A DNA stretch of 64,000 bases. Source: Wocania_A sp965224845 (GTDB taxonomy: Bacteria > Bacteroidota > Bacteroidia > Flavobacteriales > Flavobacteriaceae). The stretch spans positions 496,001 through 560,000 of the forward strand of contig CBDDAJ010000015.1 in assembly GCA_965224845.1 (NCBI GenBank), given 5' to 3'. How positions within the stretch are numbered: the first letter of the stretch is position 1; every line of letters begins with the position of its first letter. The translations under genes were made by a program, and so were the position numbers. The notes below the pieces were generated by a model. The model did not search any database. It worked only from the letters and a program-made list of their open reading frames with translations, and was not told where the DNA came from. Of the stretch, positions 17,613-28,000 are shown piece after piece.

Positions 17613-19624
17613 GAAATCTGGTTTTTATTTTAGTATTAAGTAGTTTTTATGCTATAGGGCAAGATAAGGCTTTAAATGAACATATAGAAACGCTTAAAAA
17701 CAAAATTGCGAATTCAGAAAACACTATAAAGCTTAAATGGCTGGACAGTTTAACCACTTTGGTAGAATTTGATGAAACATTTAAATACGATTCCATTGCA
17801 AGGCAAACCATTTATTATGCTTTAGAATTAGATGCGTTACATATTGCTGCAAAGAATACAAACAAGCTTATACATTACCAGAATAATATACTTGGAAACT
17901 CAGTTGAAGGGCAGAAAATATTTGAAAACTTTTTAAGTACTATTGAAAATGTGAGTTCAAATGCCATTAAAGCCAGGTTTTATTTATATGGCGCAGATTG
18001 TTATGCGGGTTTAGTTGATTTTAATACTGCTCTTAAGTACTATAAGCAAGCAGAACGTTTGGCAATACAAGCAAATAACCAACCACTTATAGGGTCAATA
18101 GCATTAAAAACAGGTGGTATTTATATGGAAACCGGAGATGCAGTTGACGCTTCAAAGCATATTCAAGACGCCATAAGGGTTTTTACTAAAGAACAGGATA
18201 CATTTAACCTGATAAATGCCAAAAGTGATATCTCTATTTTATACAGTCAGAATGCGTTCTATAAAGAAGCTAAAAAAGAACGTGATGAAGCTATAGCTTT
18301 ATCTAATAGATTTAAGGGAGAAACAGCGGTTTCATTATTGTATTATAATGCGGCGGCAGATTATAGGTTAATTGATGAACAAGAAAAACGTATATCAAAT
18401 TTAAGGTTAGCCTTAGCAAATAATAACTCTGAGTTTAAGCGGTTTTACGAACCCTTCTTTTTATGTGATTTAACCATAGCACTTGCAGAAAATGATAGCT
18501 TAGAAAAAGCAGAGCAGTATTTCAACAAAATTAAAAGTGACCCTGAAACCTATGCAGAAGGCATTCAAAAAGAAATGTATATAGAAGTCTTAAAACAAAT
18601 GGCCTTAGGAAAAGGACAGTATAGAGAAGCTATAAACTATGGGAAACAACATCTGGCGTTAAAAAAAGAACACGAAGGCTATGTAGAAATAATGAATGCC
18701 GAAAAGTTTTTATCGGATGTATATAAAAAAGTTAATGATGGTGAGAATTATCAAAAACACCTAATAAACTATTATAAGATAAAAGACTCCATATCAAAAG
18801 TTCAAAATGTAAAATCATTAACATATTATCAAACACTTTACGAAACTGAAAAACGAGATTTAAAAATACAGGCACAGGAAAGTGATATTGCACTATTAGA
18901 TGAAAAAAATAAAGTAAAAAACCAGTGGCTGTTATTTGGTAGCATTGGGTTGATAGCCTTTTTTGGTTTTATAATGCTGTATCGCTCCAGAAATGCAGCA
19001 AAGCAAAAGCAGTTTTTACAAGAAAAATTTTCGCAAGACCTTATAAAAACTCAGGAAGAAGAGCGTACTCGGGTTGCCAGAGAATTGCACGACAGTGTTG
19101 GACAAAAACTCATGTTACTTACTAAAAAAACGAAATCATCAGGAGATGAAGATCTCGAATCTTTAGCGGGTAATACCTTAGAGGAATTGCGGAGTATTTC
19201 AAGGGGATTGCATCCTGCAACCATAGAGCGTGTTGGAATAACCTCGGCCATTAAAACCTTGATAAATGAGGTTGATACGCATACCAATATATTTTTTACA
19301 AATGATATTGAAAATATAGATGGTAAATTAAGTAAAGAAGTTGCATTGCATATGTATCGTATTATTCAGGAAGTGCTGAATAATATAGTAAAACATGCCG
19401 AAGCTAAAGCGGCTTTTGTAACTATTAAAGCTAAGGATGGGCAAATAATAACGACGATTAACGATAATGGAAAAGGTTTCGAGTTTTCAAAAGATTCTAA
19501 AACACAACATAGTTTAGGAATGAAAACACTTATGGAGCGTGCCAAAATAATAAAGTCTAAATTGCAAATAAAAACCCAGCCCAATAAAGGAACTGCAGTT
19601 AAATTAATAACACCTATTTCATAA
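17609..19624 (+). CDS. TPR-containing sensor histidine kinase (HisKA_3)
   Basis: The product is 671 residues: signal peptide (about 1-18), an alpha-helical TPR sensor region (about 50-400), a short coil, a membrane helix (about 435-455), HisKA_3 with H494 in ARELHDSVGQ, and a C-terminal ATPase domain (NGKGFEF). The kinase part from about residue 472 on is highly similar to that of the preceding gene, whereas the sensor is unrelated. Both therefore most likely phosphorylate the same partner, the regulator encoded one base later at 19624-20274. The gene is translationally coupled on both sides (ATGA at the start, one-base overlap at the stop). Confidence 0.93.
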   Translation: MRNLVFILVLSSFYAIGQDKALNEHIETLKNKIANSENTIKLKWLDSLTTLVEFDETFKYDSIARQTIYYALELDALHIAAKNTNKLIHYQNNILGNSVEGQKIFENFLSTIENVSSNAIKARFYLYGADCYAGLVDFNTALKYYKQAERLAIQANNQPLIGSIALKTGGIYMETGDAVDASKHIQDAIRVFTKEQDTFNLINAKSDISILYSQNAFYKEAKKERDEAIALSNRFKGETAVSLLYYNAAADYRLIDEQEKRISNLRLALANNNSEFKRFYEPFFLCDLTIALAENDSLEKAEQYFNKIKSDPETYAEGIQKEMYIEVLKQMALGKGQYREAINYGKQHLALKKEHEGYVEIMNAEKFLSDVYKKVNDGENYQKHLINYYKIKDSISKVQNVKSLTYYQTLYETEKRDLKIQAQESDIALLDEKNKVKNQWLLFGSIGLIAFFGFIMLYRSRNAAKQKQFLQEKFSQDLIKTQEEERTRVARELHDSVGQKLMLLTKKTKSSGDEDLESLAGNTLEELRSISRGLHPATIERVGITSAIKTLINEVDTHTNIFFTNDIENIDGKLSKEVALHMYRIIQEVLNNIVKHAEAKAAFVTIKAKDGQIITTINDNGKGFEFSKDSKTQHSLGMKTLMERAKIIKSKLQIKTQPNKGTAVKLITPIS

Positions 19625-20274
19625 TGCTATCTAAAAAAGACATCACTATTATGGTGGCAGACGACCACCCTATGTTATTAAAGGGCTTATTTGAAGAGCT
19701 TAGTGCTCATGAATACCACGTTGTTGGTCAGGCTAATAACGGGTTGCAAGCCTTAGAGCTTATTTTAAAAGAAAAACCAAAACTTGCTTTTTTAGACATC
19801 GATATGCCGTTTTTAACAGGCTTGGAAGTTATAAAAACAGCTAAAGAGAAACAGGTAGAAACCAAATTTATAATATTATCTTTTCATAAAGAAGCCGATT
19901 ATGTGGCACAAGCTAAACAACTTCAAATACAAGGGTATTTATTAAAAGAAGATTCTTTTTTTGAAATAGAACGTTGCATAGAAACAGTTATGAATGGTGG
20001 TACTTATTTTAGTGCATCGTTTGATGATACAGCATTAAAGGGTGCCAGTAATGAGCTTCAAAAACTACAATTGTTAACACCTTCTGAAAAAACCATATTA
20101 AAACTCATAGCCCAGCAAACCAATACCAACACTATAGCCGAAACCTTATGCGTATCGGTGCGTACTATAGAAAAGCACCGTAGCAATATCATTGCTAAGC
20201 TTAATATAGATAATACGCCTAATGCATTAACCAATTGGGCATTAGTGAATAAAAACGTGATACTCGGCTCTTAA
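19624..20274 (+). CDS. LuxR-family (NarL-type) response regulator
   Basis: The product is 216 residues. The receiver has the acidic pair D13/D14, phospho-acceptor D58 (LAFLDIDMP), S86 at the Thr/Ser position and K108; a LuxR helix-turn-helix lies at about 145-205 (TPSEKTILKLIA, VRTIEKHRSNIIAKL). It is the conventional output partner of the two kinases in the same operon. Its DNA-binding domain closely resembles that of the pseudo-receiver regulator at 20360-21022, whose promoter starts only 11 bases after this stop, so the two may recognise related sites. Confidence 0.93.
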   Translation: MLSKKDITIMVADDHPMLLKGLFEELSAHEYHVVGQANNGLQALELILKEKPKLAFLDIDMPFLTGLEVIKTAKEKQVETKFIILSFHKEADYVAQAKQLQIQGYLLKEDSFFEIERCIETVMNGGTYFSASFDDTALKGASNELQKLQLLTPSEKTILKLIAQQTNTNTIAETLCVSVRTIEKHRSNIIAKLNIDNTPNALTNWALVNKNVILGS

Positions 20275-20284
20275 AACAGGAAAC

Positions 20285-20352
20285 TACGTAGTACTACGTA
20301 ATAATTTCGTAATACTTCTTATTATTTAATATTTATAGTCAAATTATCTTGC
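20285..20352 (+). promoter_or_regulatory. Palindrome-promoter module upstream of the pseudo-receiver regulator
   Basis: A perfect 16-base palindrome TACGTAGTACTACGTA (20285-20300) is followed by a CGTAA half site at 20308, ACTTCTTATT at 20314, and a -7-like box TATCTTGC at 20345-20352. The same elements, at the same distances, recur at 21006-21073. The box ends 7 bases before the ATG at 20360, so transcripts should be leaderless or nearly so. No -33 TTG is evident, which fits a promoter dependent on an activator at the palindrome. The binding protein is inferred, not shown. Confidence 0.7.
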
Positions 20353-20359
20353 AGAACAT

Positions 20360-21022
20360 ATGCAGGATATAACACAAAATCCCCTATTTATAGCGCACAA
20401 CCACGAGGTGTTTTTAACGGGGTTCTGTCACGGATTAGAGCAACAAGGCCACACCATTTCAAAGCAGGCTGCCTCAGGCATTGATGCCCTGCACTATATC
20501 TTAAGAAGAAGGCCTTCTATTGCGATTTTAGCTGAAAAACTACCTTTATTATCAGCCTTTGATATCATCAAGACCGTTCAGGAAAAAGAAGTAGCTACCA
20601 GGTTCATAATAATTGTTTCAAACGAAAATTACCCTTATGTGGATGTAGCCATATCGCTTGACGTCTATGGACTCATTTTTATTGGAGACACATTCAAAGA
20701 TATTCGATATTGTATAGATCAAGTGGTTTCCGGCAACAGGTCGTACAGCAAATCTCTTAAAGTTCAAAAAGAAGCTTCCAACAAGCAAAACTATCTTAAA
20801 ACCTTATCCGCTGTTGAAATCTTTGTACTATCTCAGATTTCAGAATCCAAAAACTCAGCAAGCATTGCCAAGTTACTCAATTTATCCGAACGGACGGTAG
20901 AAAAACATCGTAGTAATATCATTTCCAAATTAAACCTGGATAAAAAAGTAAATAGTTTAATGTACTGGGCTATTGAGAATAAAACCCTTATCAAAGCATT
21001 TTGTCTACGTAGTACTACGTAG
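20360..21022 (+). CDS. LuxR-type regulator with degenerate (pseudo) receiver domain
   Basis: The product is 220 residues and aligns end to end with the regulator at 19624. The receiver has lost every phosphorylation residue: the acidic pair D13/D14 is H13/N14, the acceptor D58 is A58 (ILAEKLP in place of FLDIDMP) and K108 is I108. The LuxR helix-turn-helix (about 155-205, SERTVEKHRSNIISKLNL) is intact. It should bind DNA without being controlled by phosphorylation. It is preceded by a palindrome module, and its own last codons (RSTT-stop) lie inside a second copy of that palindrome which drives the next operon, pointing to autoregulation plus control of 21110-31969. The partner or signal that replaces phosphorylation is unknown. 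Confidence 0.85.
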   Translation: MQDITQNPLFIAHNHEVFLTGFCHGLEQQGHTISKQAASGIDALHYILRRRPSIAILAEKLPLLSAFDIIKTVQEKEVATRFIIIVSNENYPYVDVAISLDVYGLIFIGDTFKDIRYCIDQVVSGNRSYSKSLKVQKEASNKQNYLKTLSAVEIFVLSQISESKNSASIAKLLNLSERTVEKHRSNIISKLNLDKKVNSLMYWAIENKTLIKAFCLRSTT

Positions 21023-21073
21023 AATTTACGTAAGACTTCTTATTTCATAAAAATCAAGTCCAAACTAACTTGC
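21006..21073 (+). promoter_or_regulatory. Palindrome-promoter module upstream of the collar/giant-protein operon
   Basis: This is the second copy of TACGTAGTACTACGTA (21006-21021), with CGTAA at 21029, ACTTCTTATT at 21035 and the -7-like box TAACTTGC at 21066-21073. Distances from palindrome centre to half site, to the TTCTTATT block and to the box (52.5 bases) are identical to those at 20285-20352. The palindrome overlaps the final codons and stop of the preceding gene. Transcription should start near 21080, leaving a leader of about 30 bases before ATG 21110. Confidence 0.75.
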
Positions 21074-21109
21074 ATTTATAAATACTAATCATATTAAAAC
21101 ACCATAACC

Positions 21110-22000
21110 ATGAAAACAAAATTTACACTTTTAACCCTATTACTACTTTTTTTTACCAGTATTAATTTTGCACAAGTTTCATTTAGTAATGCAGATATTG
21201 CTGTACAAGGTATAGCTAGAGACGATAACAATACAGCTATAGCTGGTAAGTCTGTTAATTTTACATTTACCATATATTATGACGCGTTAGCACCTAAAAA
21301 CATTTTTACGCAATCCACTACTTTACAAACAGATGCGTTTGGTGTATTTTCCCATACATTAAATGTTGGAACTGATAAAATTGCATTAATTGCCAACCAA
21401 CAGGCATTTCTAAGAATTGAAGCTGATGGAAATACAATTTCTAACGAAGCCTTAAAACATGTACCATACGCCATATCTGCTAATAATGGCGTGCCAACAG
21501 GAGCTATTATGCCATTTATTGGTACGGTAGCACCTCCAGGTTGGCATATGTGTGATGGAACACCATTACCTACAGATGGTTCTGCTGCAAATTTAATTGC
21601 ACTAGTAGGTGCTAATGCTCCAAATTTACAGGCCATGTATTTAAGAGGGGCTGGTTCTCAAAATTATGGTGGTACAAATTATGCAGGTATTGCCTTAAAA
21701 GATAAACAAAAGCATACCGTTGAAATGCATAATCATGCCGCCGGTAGCTTGGTAACCTCTAATAGTGGTGCACATCATCATATTTCAACAGAGACTTATG
21801 CTAGAATATCAAGTAATGGTACTTCTTACTTTACTCATGTAGGGAGGAATTTTGGAGCTCCTACTAGTGATACAAGAACTCCATCATCTGGAGAGAATGG
21901 TGAGCATAGTCACACTATTACAGGCAGAACAGCAAATGGAGGTACGGCAGGAGAAACACGTCCTGTAAGTTACGGTGTTAACTACATCATTAAACTATAA
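21110..22000 (+). CDS. Secreted protein with phage tail-collar domain
   Basis: The product is 296 residues: signal peptide (about 1-21, ending NFAQ), an N-terminal beta-rich domain (about 25-120, VQGIARDDNNTAIAGKSVNF type) and a tail-collar-like domain starting at about 128 (PTGAIMPFIGTVAPPGWHMC). A His- and Gly-rich tail follows (HNHAAGS, HHHISTE, GEHSHTITG) that resembles receptor-binding fibre tips, ending in YGVNYIIKL. Collar-domain proteins with signal peptides occur as surface proteins outside phages; no other phage structural gene is in the window. It is the first gene of the operon under the palindrome module and is followed 10 bases later by the giant protein, so a joint surface structure is plausible. 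Confidence 0.8.
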   Translation: MKTKFTLLTLLLLFFTSINFAQVSFSNADIAVQGIARDDNNTAIAGKSVNFTFTIYYDALAPKNIFTQSTTLQTDAFGVFSHTLNVGTDKIALIANQQAFLRIEADGNTISNEALKHVPYAISANNGVPTGAIMPFIGTVAPPGWHMCDGTPLPTDGSAANLIALVGANAPNLQAMYLRGAGSQNYGGTNYAGIALKDKQKHTVEMHNHAAGSLVTSNSGAHHHISTETYARISSNGTSYFTHVGRNFGAPTSDTRTPSSGENGEHSHTITGRTANGGTAGETRPVSYGVNYIIKL

Positions 22001-22009
22001 AGCCATAGG

Positions 22010-25000
22010 ATGATGAAAAAGCTAATACTAACCCTGTGTTTGGGGCTTCTGGTTTCGGGGCTTTGGGCACAAAATAGCAATGGCGTCAAAGTGGTTACTG
22101 TCTCAGAAGCACAACAGGCTGTTGAAGGTGCTACTAACGAATATTACACTATACAAGTTGGTGTGCCATATTTATTATCTACATCTCCACCAGTTGGACC
22201 AGATAATGACGTGTATAACATTCGTTTCCCTTGGGATATTTTATACCTTCCCAGGACTTTTGATGAAGCAGATTTCGATATTTCTAAAGGGTATTTTGGT
22301 GATAAAGTACTACTCCAGTGGGAGATTAAAGCTAATTTCGATTTAATATCTACCATAAAAATTTTTCGTAGAGAATTAGGTAGTGTGCTACCTTTTGAAT
22401 TTATAGGAAGCGTAGCGCCTAATGATACGGAGTATGAAGATAATTACGTAGATGGTGGCGTGCTTTACGAATATAAAGTAAAAGCAGAAGGTGTAGGTGT
22501 TGAAGAAGAGTTATATGCAAATTTTATTACAGGCATTGGGTTTAGAAACCCTACGGCTATTGTAACCGGTAATGTTAGCTATAAAGGTGGCAACCCAGTA
22601 CAAAATGTAACCATTACAGCAGAGTCTGATGGGAGTGTATCGAGTTACGGTAGTGGTTTAATTATACCTGAATCTAACCAACTAAACATAATTAACTTAA
22701 ATAAACCTATAGAAAACACTACAACTATACAAGCATGGGTACGACCTGATGCGCCCTATATAGGTGATAGTGGAAATGCTATAAGATTGTTTAGGCTCAA
22801 CGAGAAAAATGGTAATAATATTGATGTTACCGTTAATTTAAAAGAAACCTCTAAAACTTTAGAAGTTAGTATTGGAGGAAACCTATTCATTATTGAAAAT
22901 GTATATCCATCTGGAGATATAGATGCTCGAGGGAATGACATCATGGTACCAGTATCAGATTTCAATAGCAATTTTGTACACATTACGGCTCAGTTAGAAG
23001 ATGCAAAAGCGCCATTGCTGTTTATAAATGGACGCCCTATGACTGTGGCTTACAGAGATGCCGCTCATGCTGCCAGAGCAGATGTGGATGCTGAAGACAC
23101 CTCGCCCTATTTAGAAATAACGGTTCTAACAGTAACAACAATGTTTAATGTAGGAAGCGGTATTTGGGAAAATGTATTTATAGGTGGAGGAAAAACAGCC
23201 TTAATTGATGAAATACGTGTTTGGAAAAGTATTGAAGACGCTTCAGATATTCGTACAGATTATAAACGCTATATAAGCGGTAATGACCCTGATTTAATTT
23301 CGTATTTAAGCCTTAACGAAGCTGTGGGAAGTAATGCTTATGATGCTTCAAGAAATGGTTTTAATTATAATAAAAACAACGGAAGTCTGGGTAGTGGTAT
23401 AAGTTTTGTATCTGGTGCAGGAAACATTCCTTCATCTAGTCAATTGGGAATTTTAGGTGTTACCGATATTAATGGTAATTACGAAATAAACGCTATTCCT
23501 TACACAGGAACAGGCGAATCTTTTAAAATTACACCAAGTTTTGGACAGCATAAATTTGAGCCCAATCAGCAATTGGTGTTTTTAGGTGAAGGCTCAGAAG
23601 TGGTTAATAAAATAGATTTTACAGACACATCATCCTTTAGTTTTAAAGGGAAGATATTATATGATACCAGAGATGTATTCCCTTCCTTTGTTGAAGTAGA
23701 TGGTAGCGGTATCGAAGATGATACTATGATTAGTGGTCCTGGTATTATTGATGAAAACTACAACCAATACGAAAAGAACGGTAATTTTTACAATAAAGGT
23801 GAGTATTGGTATAATAATGTAGAAGATCGTTTAGAACGTTATGCACGTATTCCTGTTGCAGGTGCCAATATTTATATAGATGGTAATATTGTTTTAGATG
23901 AAAACAACGTGCCTGTGGAATCGGACGATGAAGGTAATTTCGATATTAGTGTTCCTATTGGCAATCACTTTATACGTGTTGCAAAAGCTGGACATGACTT
24001 TACATTCGAAGGTAGATTTCCTGCAGAAACGGGTACGTTTAAAGAGTTTTTTGAGGATGCTCAAGAACAGGTAGTCTTTATAGACAAAACCCGTGTTACT
24101 GCTGTTGGTCGTGTTGTGGGAGGTTCGGTAGAAGCCCAAAAACCTATTGGTTTTGGTGAAAACGGATTGTTTGAAGTGCCTTATTCGGCTCCAAGTGGAA
24201 ATACAACTTTAAGGGTAAGTTCTAAAAATAATATTGGAGTAGCCAATATCACTCTAGATTACGCTCCCGTTGGAGCCAATGTAACCCCTTATACACAGTT
24301 CAATTTTAAAACCAACGAAGAATCAGGAGAGTATCGTATAGATGTGTTGCCTTTAAATTATGAAATTGTTGGAGTTACAGGTTTGCAAATTACCAGCAAC
24401 TCAAATATCAATTCCAGTATCATTCCTTCTGGAAACAAAGAATCGGTTAACTTTTCAACGATACCATCTGGAACAATTCCAGAATTTGCATTACCGGATA
24501 ACGAAATAATCTATGGGACTGCGTATCAACATGAAAAGAGTTTTATTTACAGATCTACACCGGTATTAAAAGTAGTTGAGCAAACATCTGATGATACCAT
24601 CGATATTAATGCGACACCATTGGATGCATCAGATGATATTGATATTTCTGGAGGATTATCATTAGCTTCAGACCCAAATGTAAAATATCCAGTCTATACC
24701 CAATTTGAAGATTATAGAATTGTTTTAAACACCTTTGAGCGTTATGAAAACTTTGACGGAGCCGATGTATTAGAAGACATTGTGCCTATTGTTGATGGCG
24801 AATTGAAGGTGACCAATAATTTGGCATTTTCTGGAACAGAAGAGGTTACCACAGACCCTAATGACGATAGTAGAATCACTTACACCTTTAAAGCAGGGTT
24901 ACCATCTATTTCCTCACCATTTACAAAAACTATTGATATAAAATATAGAATTAACGGGCAGGATAACCCAGCAGAAGATTATAACCCCGAGGGTATTATT

Positions 25001-28000
25001 CTGGGCATCATCTCAGATGGTAGCCAAACATTCACTACCGCAGGACCAGATATTCCAGACATCATTTTAAGAGACCCACCAGGGTCTAATAGTTCGGCAT
25101 CTATTACAGCGGGAGAAAGTATAACCTTTACCAACAGTCAGAGTTTATCTGCTGGAGCCGGATTAACCCAAGAACTTACCATTGATGCAGGACCCTCGTT
25201 TGCCACTGGTGGCGGTCTTGTAGGGCCTTATGTAGTTACCGAGATTATCTTTGACGTTAATGCAGGTATTGGTGTATCTACCTCGGCATCCGTAAGTCAA
25301 GGGGTTACCAAAACCTATAATTTTTCGCAAACCATTTCAACCAGTTCAGACCCAAGATTTGTAGGAGCTGATGGCGATTTATACATTGGGCAATCTAAAA
25401 ACTTTTTCTATGGTGTTAATGCAGATGTAAGAGCATCAGAGGCACCTATAGGAACTGGTGATTATTTAGAATTAAGCAATGGCACAAGTTCTGTATTTAT
25501 AAGTAAACAACGAAAAACTACTTTTACCGAAGACCCTTCAGATACCTTTTTTGTATACTCTCAAAAGTTCATATTAGAAACCTTGATTCCAGAATTACAA
25601 ACACTAATTACCGAAATACAAAACGGGAATATTACACCAGACCCACAAAAAGGTATAAGTGTGGACTTTTACGAACAACAAATAAATTTATGGAGAAAAG
25701 TCATTCTTCAGAATGAACGAAACAAATATAGAGCTATTAAAGACCGTGATGGTTTAAAACAAGATGCACTTGTTTTAGTTAGCGATTTTTCTTCAGAAGT
25801 AGAAGAGGCTATAGATGCCCAACCTGATGATGAAGAGCTGGAAAAACTAGAAACCAATTTTTCAGCAGCAAACAATTTGTTGGCACTAATCAATGAAAAA
25901 TTTGATGACAATATTTCTTTTGATTCTGGTGTAGGGGAAATAACAAGAAGCGTAGAAACTGCCATTGTGCAATCTAACACCTTCGATTTTAATTTAACAC
26001 TAGATGAGTCCTTTGCGGTTGAAGTTGGTGCAGAAATTCTTGATGTTGGTGTTACCTCAAAAACATCAGGCTTCGCCAGTCAATCTTTTGATGCTAATTT
26101 AAGTGAAAGCCAAACAGCTACATTAAATGTAAGCTACACTTTAAAAGATAATGACTTAAACAATGTGTTAAGTGTAGATGTGGTTAATGTATTTGATGGT
26201 AATGGCCCTATTTTTTCAACGGTAGGAGGCAGCACATCATGCCCCTATGAAGGCGCAGAAAAATCCCATTTTTATAATGATGCTGTTTATGCAGCCTTTA
26301 TTCAGGCACGGGATGCAGCGGGGCTATTTGGTATACCAGATTATACGGTACTACCTTTGCCTGAAGCAGAAAAAGTGAATTTAAGTTTTGCAACGCAGAC
26401 TATAGAAGTGCCTTTAATTAGTGTTGAAGTAGCAGATATTAGCAATATTCCCGAAAATAATAATGCAGAGTTTAAACTAATTTTAGAGAATAATAGTGTC
26501 ACTCAATCTGATGCTTATTTCGAGCTTATTGTAGATAACACTACAAATCCTAACAATGCCGATATTAATGTATCTCAAAACGGCACCGTTGTATTTGTGC
26601 CTTATGGCCAAAAAGTACCTTATGCCTTATCCTTAGGAAAATCGGTATCGGATGTTTATGATTACGAAGACATTAAAATCATATTGCAATCACGATGCGA
26701 CCCAGTTAATGTTTTCGATACTGTGGAAATATCTGCACATTTTGTGCCTTCATGTACAGAAGTAGCCGTTAAAGCACCATTAGATAATTGGGTGTACAAT
26801 GTAGATACGGCTTATAATAATGACGGTTCAACAAATCCATTATCTATTAATCTATCAGAATATAACCGAGCCTTTGACAATTTTCAAAAAATCGATTTAG
26901 AATATCGTTTAGCGACATCTCCAAATTGGACGCGCTTGCATACCTATTATAACACGCAAGCCTTTTATGATGAGGCTGTGACTAACAGTGAATCTGAAAT
27001 TTCTTTAATAACAGATGCTGAGGTTATATTTCCTTTTAATATTGCAGATTTACAACTGCAAGACGGGAATTACGAAATAAGAGCACGAAGTACCTGTACC
27101 AATGGCACCGAATATATTGCAGAGGTTGTTTCGGGAAGTGTAGATTTAAAATCGCCACAACAGTTCGGTACGCCATTACCTACTGATGGTATTTTAGGGG
27201 CAGGAGAAGATTTGCGTGTTAGCTTTAGCGAAAACATCTTTTATAATAGTGCCGTAAGCACCATAGAAATAAAGGGAGAAACCAATCAATTACCTATAGA
27301 CCATAGTGTGTCTTTACGTTTTGATGGCGCTAATAATACGGCGACCATAGAAAGTCCAAGATTAGTATCTGGAGATTTATCTGTAGAATTCTGGATGAAT
27401 AATGCTACTGCGGCAGCAGCGGCTACCATTATTAATCAGCAAAACGGATTAAATATTCGTTTAGAAAATGGAGACATTTTTGCTACCCTTGGAGATATTA
27501 CAGCTAATGGTACCATAGCCACAGACGGTTTGTTTCACCATTATACAATTACACATGATAATGCATCGGGAAGTCTTAGTATTTATGAAGATGACCGAGA
27601 TATTGGAGGAAGTACAGGAAGCACTAATACACAATTCACAAACAATAATCCTTTAATTATTGGTGGAAACACGTTTATAGGCAATATTCATGATCTAAGA
27701 TTATGGACAAAATCATTGAGTTTAAGTGAAGCTTATGCAAATATCTACACCAAATTGCTAGGCAACGAAGCTAATTTGATTGGCTACTGGCCAATGAATG
27801 AAGGACGAGGTACTATCGCCAACGATTTAGCACGATTTAAACACGCTGCAGTGAGCGCTGATTGGGACATAAAACCCAAAGGGACTTCCTATGAGTTTGC
27901 TAATGGGCAGTATTTAGAATTGGATAATGTAGGCTTTGTACAACTCACCAACACCATGGATGCGACCATATCCTTCTGGATAAAAACAAACACGCCGCAA

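Noticed and set aside
21110..22000. Prophage interpretation of the tail-collar gene
   Set aside because: The protein has a signal peptide, and no capsid, terminase, tail-tube or lysis gene is near; the operon encodes exported surface proteins.
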